10,539 nucleotides of DNA, taken from assembly GCA_030693565.1 (NCBI GenBank), contig JAUYAJ010000389.1:1-10539 (forward strand). Direction: 5' to 3'. Origin of the DNA: Rubrivivax sp. (GTDB lineage: Bacteria; Pseudomonadota; Gammaproteobacteria; Burkholderiales; Burkholderiaceae_C). The position numbers were made by a program, and so were the translations under genes. Shown piece by piece: positions 6,032-10,539 of this stretch. How positions within the stretch are numbered: position 1 is the first letter of the stretch; every line of letters begins with the position of its first letter. The notes below the pieces were generated by a model. The model ran no database searches, had not been told where the DNA came from, and worked only from the letters and a program-made list of their open reading frames with translations.

Positions 6032-8905
6032 TCAGAACTTCATGCGTGCACCGACGAACCACGAACGACCGAACGGATCGTAGTAGCCCGGCACGGTGTC
6101 CAACGCCTGCGTACCCGACGTGCCCGATGCGAAGATTGGCGGCTTCTTGTCGAGCAGGTTGGTGATGCCGGCGAAGATTTCGCTGTCCTTGCGGACTTCG
6201 TAGCCGACGCGGATGTTGTGGTACGTGTGGGCGCCGACCTTCGGGAAGCCGTTCTGCGTCGAGTTGACCGCCATGTCGGCCGCGCCGATGTGACGCATGT
6301 TCCAGTTCGTCTTGAACTTGTTCCAGCGCCAGCCGATGTTGGCGTTGGCGGTGAACTTGACATAGCCCTGGTCACTGGTCGAACCGCCCGCCTGGCCCAG
6401 CAGGTTGATCGGTGCGGAACCGGCGATCGGCAGCAGCGTGGCCTTGTCGTACACCGTGAACATCGCACCCAAGTCCATCTGGCCATAGCCTTGCGGGAGC
6501 TTGAAGCCGTACTTGGCGTCGACGTCAACACCGGCGATGTTCATCGTCGCGACGTTCTGCAACTGCTCGTCAACAGTCTTCAGCACCCAGGTGGCGCCCG
6601 GCAACACCGGGTTGGTGCCGCGGGTCTTGGAGCCGCAGAACAGGCGCTCGGCGGTGTCATAGCACTTGTCGACAGCAATCTGGCGGCCCACCGTGGTGAT
6701 GATGCCTTCGATGTCGATCTGGAAACGATCCACCGTCAACGAGAAGCCCTTCACCGCCGACGGCGTCCACACCAGACCGTAGGTCAGCGTGGTGCCTTCT
6801 TCGGGGTTCAGGTTGGCGTTGCCGCCCGACTGGCCGCTGACGCTCTGCTCCACCACCACCGGCGGCGCGTAGTTCGCCGGCACGCCATCGGCCAGGCAGT
6901 TCGCGGCGCGAATCGTGCTCGCGTTGCGACGCGCTGCCGTGCAGGGGTCGTTGATGACACCGGCGGTCAGGCCGATGCCCGACAACTCGCCCGGCAACGG
7001 GGCCCGAACCGACTTGGCTTGCTTGGCGCGGATGCGCAGGTCCTTGATCGGCTCCCAGTCACCACCGAAGGACCAGGTGTTGTAGCTCGACTTCTCGGTG
7101 CTGGAACGGCGCACCGCACCTTCGAAGTTCAGTGCGCGCGCGCCCGGCTTGTCGGCCAGCAACGGCACCAGCACTTCGGCGAAGACTTCTTTCGTCGTCG
7201 CCTTGGCGAAGTCGGTGTCGCTGATCTGGTTGCCCGTGGCCAGCGCGTTGTTGACGACGACGTCACGGTCCAGGTAGCCCGAGAAGGTGCGCTGCTCGGC
7301 GCCAATGACGGTGCGCAGCGAACCTGCCGGCAGGTCGGCCAAGGTGCCGGCCAGGGTGGCGATGGTGTCGTTCATCGAGCTGGTGCCGATGGCCATCGAG
7401 CCGATGCGCAGCGCCTTCTGCATTGCCGCGTTGTAGTCGGCAAACGGATTGATCGGCACGCAGCCCTGTGAACGTGCAGCAGCGTCGACGCAGCGGAACT
7501 GACCGGCGTTGGCCGGATCGGCTTCGACGCGCAGACCGTTGTACAGGTTTGCGGTGTTGACCAGGCCTTCGGTGTTGAGGTTGACCGTCGTGCGGCCCAC
7601 AACATGCGACAGCTCCCAGCGCCAGTCGCGACCCACGCCGCCCAGCGACGGCAGCTCGCCCTTGACGCCAGCCACCGCGCGCATCATGCGGCGGTCGCTC
7701 TGGGCACCACGGGCACCACCAGCGTCATTGAAGCGCTGCCACCAGGTGATCTCGGTGATCTGCGCCGCAGCATTCGCCGGCAGGGCGTTGTGGGTGTTGA
7801 TCGCAGTCCGCAGCGCCGCCGGGATGTACGGGTTGCTCATCGGAATCGTGGCCTGCAGCGTGCCGTACAGGCTGCCAGCAGCCTGCGACTGGAACGGATG
7901 GCCTTCGAACTTCGAGTCGATGCTCGTTTCGCCGTAGTTGAATTCACCGAAGGCCTTGATGCCCTTGGTGATCGCCCATTCGGCTTCGGCAGCGGCGACG
8001 ACGCGCTTGGTCGGGATCGCGATGTCGCGGTCAGCGTTGCGGTTGTAGCCGTCGATCGCGACGGCGAATGGGATCAACGCGCCGTTGGCATCGGTGAAAC
8101 TGCCGTTGCGACGCGTGTAGTTGGCGCCACCGACGAAGAAGCGGCCGCCCAGGCCGACGCCGGAGTAGGCGTTCGGGCCGCGCAATTGCGTGGCCGGGCT
8201 GCCCCAGAAGAAGTCTTCGGCGCAGACATAACGGTCTTTGCAGCTGACCTGACCTTGCTTGTCGAACTGCATCGTCAGCAGGCCGCGGCCGCGGTCGCCG
8301 AACTTGCCACCGACCATGATGTGGGCGGTCGGGTTCTTGTTGTCGCCCTGGTTGGTCTCGCCGTAGCCAAGACCGACTTCAACACCTTCGAAGTTCTTCT
8401 TCGTGATGATGTTGACGACACCCGCGACAGCATCAGAGCCGTACACCGCCGACGCGCCGCCGGTGATGATCTCGATGGTCTCGATGTTGGCGACCGGGAT
8501 GTTGTTGAAGTCAACCGCCGTCGAGGTCGAGGTGCCGCCAGCAGCGCGGCGACCGTTGATCAGCACCAGCGAACGACCCGAACCCAGGTTGCGCAGGTTG
8601 ACCAGGTTCAGACCCGACGAAGCGACGCCGGAGAAGGTCGACTGGGTGCGCGAGGCAGCGAAGGCTGGCGCGAACTGGGGCAGCTGAGTCGCCATGTCGG
8701 CGAAGTTCTCCATGCCCATGTTGCCCATGGTCTCCAGGCCGATCGACACCACCGGCGTGCTGCCGATGAGGTCGGCGCGGAAGATCCGCGAGCCCGTGAT
8801 CTGGACCGTGCTGCCCGACTGGGCAAACACCGGTAGCGCGCCAAGCGCCATGACGCCGCCCAGCGCGACGAGCACGCCGGTGCAGACTTTCGATTTTTTG
8901 AACAT
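6032..8905 (-). CDS. TonB-dependent outer-membrane receptor 2 (substrate unknown)
   Basis: This is a 957-aa TonB-dependent receptor. The signal peptide is about 1-29 (MFKKSK, hydrophobic core, cleavage near VFAQ). VQITGSRI (34-41) takes the TonB-box position. The plug runs to about residue 170 with SLVLINGRR (112-120), NIETIEIITGGASAVYGSDA (140-159) and GVVNIITK (162-169). The barrel ends GRSWFVGARMKF, with terminal Phe. Four likely external loops carry cysteine pairs, including RCVDAAARSQGCVPINPF and DKCYDTAERLFC. These resemble the large receptors common in Caulobacter, Sphingomonas and Xanthomonas. The start at 8905 is chosen over the longer open frame (to 9007) because it gives a clean signal peptide and an AGGAG ahead. 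It is not a recent copy of receptor 1: the two share only family-level motifs. No neighbour indicates its ligand. Confidence 0.95.
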   Translation of the reverse strand: MFKKSKVCTGVLVALGGVMALGALPVFAQSGSTVQITGSRIFRADLIGSTPVVSIGLETMGNMGMENFADMATQLPQFAPAFAASRTQSTFSGVASSGLNLVNLRNLGSGRSLVLINGRRAAGGTSTSTAVDFNNIPVANIETIEIITGGASAVYGSDAVAGVVNIITKKNFEGVEVGLGYGETNQGDNKNPTAHIMVGGKFGDRGRGLLTMQFDKQGQVSCKDRYVCAEDFFWGSPATQLRGPNAYSGVGLGGRFFVGGANYTRRNGSFTDANGALIPFAVAIDGYNRNADRDIAIPTKRVVAAAEAEWAITKGIKAFGEFNYGETSIDSKFEGHPFQSQAAGSLYGTLQATIPMSNPYIPAALRTAINTHNALPANAAAQITEITWWQRFNDAGGARGAQSDRRMMRAVAGVKGELPSLGGVGRDWRWELSHVVGRTTVNLNTEGLVNTANLYNGLRVEADPANAGQFRCVDAAARSQGCVPINPFADYNAAMQKALRIGSMAIGTSSMNDTIATLAGTLADLPAGSLRTVIGAEQRTFSGYLDRDVVVNNALATGNQISDTDFAKATTKEVFAEVLVPLLADKPGARALNFEGAVRRSSTEKSSYNTWSFGGDWEPIKDLRIRAKQAKSVRAPLPGELSGIGLTAGVINDPCTAARRNASTIRAANCLADGVPANYAPPVVVEQSVSGQSGGNANLNPEEGTTLTYGLVWTPSAVKGFSLTVDRFQIDIEGIITTVGRQIAVDKCYDTAERLFCGSKTRGTNPVLPGATWVLKTVDEQLQNVATMNIAGVDVDAKYGFKLPQGYGQMDLGAMFTVYDKATLLPIAGSAPINLLGQAGGSTSDQGYVKFTANANIGWRWNKFKTNWNMRHIGAADMAVNSTQNGFPKVGAHTYHNIRVGYEVRKDSEIFAGITNLLDKKPPIFASGTSGTQALDTVPGYYDPFGRSWFVGARMKF

Positions 8906-8915
8906 AAGAACCACA

Positions 8916-8920
8916 CTCCT
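8916..8920 (-). promoter_or_regulatory. Ribosome binding site that fixes the receptor 2 start
   Basis: AGGAG on the - strand lies 10 bases before the ATG at 8905. The spacing is slightly long, but no comparable site precedes the in-frame ATG at 9007. The 34 residues that the earlier start would add are rich in Gly, Pro and Arg, unlike a signal peptide. Confidence 0.7.
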
Positions 8921-8946
8921 GAGTAGAAGATTGCCGGGTAGACCGT

Positions 8947-8973
8947 GCCCCGGGTGCCGGTCGCGCCCCGGGT
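8947..8973. repeat. Direct repeat upstream of receptor 2
   Basis: GCCCCGGGT occurs twice (8947-8955 and 8965-8973), 18 bases apart, each copy holding the palindrome CCCGGG. It sits 42-68 bases ahead of the receptor 2 start, within the expected promoter/5'-leader zone. It could be a regulator site or chance in GC-rich DNA; no such pair is seen ahead of receptor 1. Confidence 0.35.
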
Positions 8974-9126
8974 TTGTGAACGGGTCGTTTCCAGCCTGCC
9001 GAAACATGTGACGGGATTGTCATCGCTTGCTTCGCAGCGGCAGCCCTCGGGGAATCCATGACAGGCCCGGCGATCGAAGCGGGCCGCTACGCCTGCGCGC
9101 CAGGGCAAAGCCCGGAAAGCCTTGAT

Positions 9127-9258
9127 TTACCTGCTGTTTGAGGCTGTTGGCCCGGCTGCGCCCGAAGCAGGTGCCGAGGGCTTGGCGACCTCCGACAAAG
9201 GGTTTCCACTGAGGTTGATGGTGCCAACCTCGTTGGGCTCAAACAACAGCTTGGCGCC
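9127..9258 (-). other. Possible C-terminal gene fragment, unrecognised
   Basis: One - strand frame reads about 43 codons to a TAA, through GAKLLFEPNEVGTINLSGNP, SEVAKPSAPASGAAG and a final TASNSR. It looks more protein-like than the surrounding frames, with a short hydrophobic/polar stretch followed by an Ala/Ser/Pro-rich tail, but I do not recognise a family. Upstream the same frame runs into the 3' end of the ABC fragment, where it reads as nonsense rich in Arg/Trp, so any gene here has lost its beginning. It may be a decayed remnant or chance. The rest of 8974-9280 holds no supported gene; a GGCGCC pair (9253-9258, 9264-9269) could form a small hairpin. Confidence 0.25.
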
Positions 9259-9280
9259 GTGCCGGCGCCGGCCAGTCCCG

Positions 9281-9604
9281 TCAGGCGCTGGCCAGTCGCG
9301 GCACCGCCGCCAGCAATTCGCGCGTGTAGGGCGCTTGCGGCGTCCCCAGCACGGCGTCGCACGCACCCTGCTCCGCGATCCGGCCCCGGTTCATCACCGC
9401 CACCTGGTCGGCAATGGTCTCGACAACGCCGATGTTGTGGGTGATGAACAGGTAGGACAGGCCGAGTTCGCGCTGCAATTGTTCGAGCAGGTCGAGGATC
9501 TGCGCCTGCACGCTGACTTCCAGGGCCGAAGTCGGCGCGTCGCAGACGATCAGTTGGGGCTGCACGGCCAGCGCCCGGGCGATGGCGATGCGTTGGCGCT
9601 CACC
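9281..9604 (-). pseudogene. 3' fragment of a peptide-type ABC transporter ATPase gene
   Basis: About 107 codons remain of an ATPase subunit of the oligopeptide/dipeptide type (OppF/DppF/GsiA/YejF-like), which powers peptide import at the cytoplasmic membrane. What remains starts in the signature motif: GERQRIAIARAL, where LSGGERQRIAIARAL would be expected. It continues with Walker B LIVCDAPTSALE, the D-loop area, the H-loop FITHN and a normal-looking C-terminus ending YTRELLAAVPRLASA. Walker A, the Q-loop and the first half of the signature are missing, so it cannot be a working ATPase. Walker B reads D-A instead of the usual D-E (catalytic Glu lost) and SALD has become SALE, which fits decay. 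Upstream the reading runs directly into a relE remnant. No permease or binding-protein gene is nearby. Confidence 0.85.
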
Positions 9605-9816
9605 TGTAGACCTTGCCTCGATCGCCGATCTGGACCACCAGTACACGAAGCGCGCCGTCCTGAATGTCGCAGATGACTCGACAGTCACCGACACGATAGC
9701 GCCAGTAGGCGCCGAACATGGGTCCGGTCAGCGCCTTGCCCGTGCCGCGCGACCAGGCTGTCGAGCTTGCGAAGCTGCTTCTTGGCCGTCGCGGTGTAAT
9801 CAATCGTCCAGGCCAA
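9600..9816 (-). pseudogene. RelE/ParE-family toxin gene, disrupted by internal deletion and frame change
   Basis: RelE toxins cut mRNA in the ribosome and are held in check by a RelB antitoxin. The N-terminal part is read from a TTG at 9816: (M)AWTIDYTATAKKQLRKLDSL then VAR. The C-terminal part lies in another frame: GKALTGPMFGAYWRYRVGDC, then RVICDIQDG, LRVLV and a final GKVYR before TGA at 9600-9602. Family members I recall run about 85-90 residues with roughly 20 residues between those two blocks. Here the blocks almost touch at about 9744-9753, so an internal deletion not divisible by three has occurred. The C-terminal half holds the conserved Arg/Tyr region, but no single frame gives a whole toxin. 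The upstream relB tail overlaps the start in the manner usual for this family. Confidence 0.85.
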
Positions 9817-9859
9817 GGTCTTTCCTCACTTGCGCGGCGGAATAGAGGATTTCGGATCC
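9800..9859 (-). pseudogene. RelB-type antitoxin, last 19 codons only
   Basis: A - strand frame ends SEILYSAAQVRKDLGLDD and TGA (9800-9802), the typical C-terminus of the ribbon-helix-helix RelB antitoxins that precede this kind of RelE. It overlaps the relE TTG start by 17 bases. Going upstream, an in-frame TAG (9860-9862) and then the promoter region of the divergent antitoxin follow, so the DNA-binding N-terminal domain is gone. The match is short but has the expected residues, position, strand and overlap. Confidence 0.75.
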
Positions 9860-9881
9860 CTATCGTGATAACCTGAACCAT

Positions 9882-9900
9882 ATTGACCATATCGGTCAAT
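9882..9900. promoter_or_regulatory. Palindrome upstream of the Phd-type antitoxin, candidate operator
   Basis: A perfect 7-bp inverted repeat ATTGACC/GGTCAAT (9882-9888 and 9894-9900) with a 5-base centre ends directly at the antitoxin's ribosome binding site. ACCATAT is also repeated in the same stretch with a 9-base period. Phd/YefM antitoxins normally repress their own operon by binding such palindromes, so this is the natural candidate operator. TTGACC may double as a -35 box, but no clear -10 follows. Confidence 0.55.
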
Positions 9901-9904
9901 GGAG
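9901..9904 (+). promoter_or_regulatory. Ribosome binding site that fixes the antitoxin start
   Basis: GGAG lies 6 bases before the ATG at 9911. The alternative in-frame ATG at 9899 overlaps both this site and the palindrome and would add only four residues ahead of the conserved MITETNAV start, so 9911 is preferred. Confidence 0.75.
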
Positions 9905-9910
9905 CTGGTC

Positions 9911-10351
9911 ATGATCACTGAAACCAACGCCGTCGCCTTCCGCCAGAACCTGGGCGAGATGCTCAACATCGTGCAGTACCGCAACGACAGCATCGTGATC
10001 AAGAAAGATGGCAAGCCCGTGGCGGCCCTGATCGATGCGCGCCTGTTCGAGCGGATTCGGCGCATGCAGGATCGTTTCGACGCACTGTGCGACAGACTGG
10101 AAAAGACGTATGAGGGTGTGCCGGAAGACCTGGCACTGGCCGAAATCGAGCAAGCCACTGCACGCGCACGCCGCGAGACCGGTGACGCCTGGCGCGCCGC
10201 CGGGCGCCTGCCTGCCTTGCCGGCAACAGCGAGCCAGGCTTCCAAGCGCAACCGCAGCGCGGTCGCGGCCCCGCGTCCATCTGAAGGCACAAAGCCTCGA
10301 AGCAAGACGGGCAGCAAGAGCCCGAAGCCGAAAACAGGAGCCACTCGCTGA
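9911..10351 (+). CDS. Phd/YefM-family antitoxin with a basic C-terminal tail
   Basis: This is a 146-aa protein whose first ~50 residues are a Phd/YefM fold: MITETNAVAFRQNLGEMLN, then SIVIKKDGKPVAALIDARLF. That domain dimerises and binds DNA. Residues about 50-87 (RIRRMQDRFDALCDRL, then an acidic helix with EDLALAEIEQA) would be the toxin-neutralising region. Members paired with PIN toxins in related bacteria usually end near residue 85-90. Here a further ~58 residues follow. The last 36 (111-146) are rich in Lys, Arg, Ser, Pro and Ala (11 basic, 1 acidic) and look disordered. This may be a nucleic-acid-binding extension or a frame-preserving addition. The PIN toxin gene starts 8 bases downstream. 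The antitoxin frame is intact although the toxin's is not. Confidence 0.88.
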   Translation: MITETNAVAFRQNLGEMLNIVQYRNDSIVIKKDGKPVAALIDARLFERIRRMQDRFDALCDRLEKTYEGVPEDLALAEIEQATARARRETGDAWRAAGRLPALPATASQASKRNRSAVAAPRPSEGTKPRSKTGSKSPKPKTGATR

Positions 10352-10359
10352 GCACCACC

Positions 10360-10539
10360 ATGCGGCTGGTGCTCGACACCAACGTGCTGGCTTCGGGCCT
10401 GCTGTTTCCGGGCGGACCGCCGTCGCGCCTGGTCAAGGCCTGGCGCTCCGGCGCCTTCGACCTGGCGTCTCCGACTTCGTGGTCGACGAACTAACGCGAA
10501 CCTGGGCGCACCTGGCACCCAGGCTGAAGGCATCCCCCG
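10360..10539 (+). pseudogene. PIN-domain toxin gene (COG1569-like), frameshifted and cut by window end
   Basis: PIN toxins are metal-dependent RNases. The start MRLVLDTNVLASGLLFPGG shows the first PIN strand with the catalytic Asp (D6) in LDTNVL, followed by PPSRLVKAWRSGAFDLA. The frame then ends at TAA (10492-10494) after nine non-family residues. A shift into another frame from 10467 continues VSDFVVDELTRTWAHLAPRL and stays open to the window edge, restoring the family pattern including the second acidic site in VDEL. This is a one-base loss near 10465-10470 (GCGTCTCC where a GCGGTCTCC-like run is expected). It is either a real inactivating mutation or a sequencing error. The start is uncertain: AGGAG at 10336-10340 is 19 bases from ATG 10360 but 7 from an in-frame CTG at 10348 that overlaps the antitoxin stop. 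Confidence 0.8.

Noticed and set aside
6218..8836. Two long + strand open frames (417 and 410 codons)
   Set aside because: They are shadows of receptor 2, rich in Arg/Val/Asp/His, without motifs or ribosome binding sites.
8906..9007. An N-terminal extension of receptor 2 by 34 residues
   Set aside because: The extension is not signal-peptide-like, and AGGAG supports the start at 8905.
9600..9899. A 99-codon frame taken as one complete RelE protein starting at 9899
   Set aside because: Only the C-terminal ~50 codons look like RelE. The N-terminal part is out-of-frame reading of relB/relE, and the true N-terminus is in another frame from the TTG at 9816.
9826..10533. A 235-codon - strand open frame opposite the antitoxin and PIN genes
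   Set aside because: Antisense to a strongly supported Phd/PIN pair, with no motif and an Arg/Ser-rich composition.

Overview
The window is high-GC DNA from a Betaproteobacterium. It is most likely a member of the Burkholderiales, perhaps the Rubrivivax/Leptothrix (Sphaerotilaceae) group. The basis is the gene order lpxK-Trm112-kdsB-adk, the start/stop overlaps between the first three genes, and the style of the proteins. The genus is an inference. No rRNA, tRNA, CRISPR array or intact insertion sequence was seen.

Positions 1-2929 (+ strand) are ordinary chromosomal housekeeping. They hold the end of lpxK (lipid A kinase), a 64-aa Trm112-like zinc-ribbon protein, kdsB (CMP-KDO synthetase), adk (adenylate kinase) with a textbook rho-independent terminator, and a separately started short-chain dehydrogenase of the HSD10/type II 3-hydroxyacyl-CoA dehydrogenase kind. 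lpxK and kdsB both serve lipid A/KDO synthesis for the outer membrane. The first three genes overlap by 4 bases each and look translationally coupled.

Positions 2930-9007 are dominated by two large TonB-dependent outer-membrane receptors on the - strand (913 and 957 aa). Each has its own signal peptide and ribosome binding site. A strong terminator separates them, so they are probably separate transcription units. Their substrates cannot be read from the sequence. No TonB/ExbBD, sigma/anti-sigma pair or periplasmic partner lies beside them. Two long hairpins fill the gap between the convergent dehydrogenase and receptor genes.

Positions 9008-10539 are an accessory scrap-yard and the most interesting part. 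On the - strand lies the last third of a peptide-type ABC transporter ATPase, cut exactly in its signature motif. It is joined directly to the stop codon of a RelE-family toxin gene. That relE is itself broken by an internal deletion with a frame change, and only the last 19 codons of its relB antitoxin remain. Divergently, on the + strand, lies an apparently intact Phd/YefM-type antitoxin with an unusual basic low-complexity tail and a palindrome upstream. It is followed by a PIN-domain toxin gene with a one-base frameshift near 10465-10470 that runs off the window. The region therefore holds two back-to-back toxin-antitoxin modules with damaged toxins, one of them joined into a transporter gene. 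I did not find a convincing new multi-gene system. The mosaic junction and the antitoxin that outlived its toxin's reading frame are the points most worth checking.
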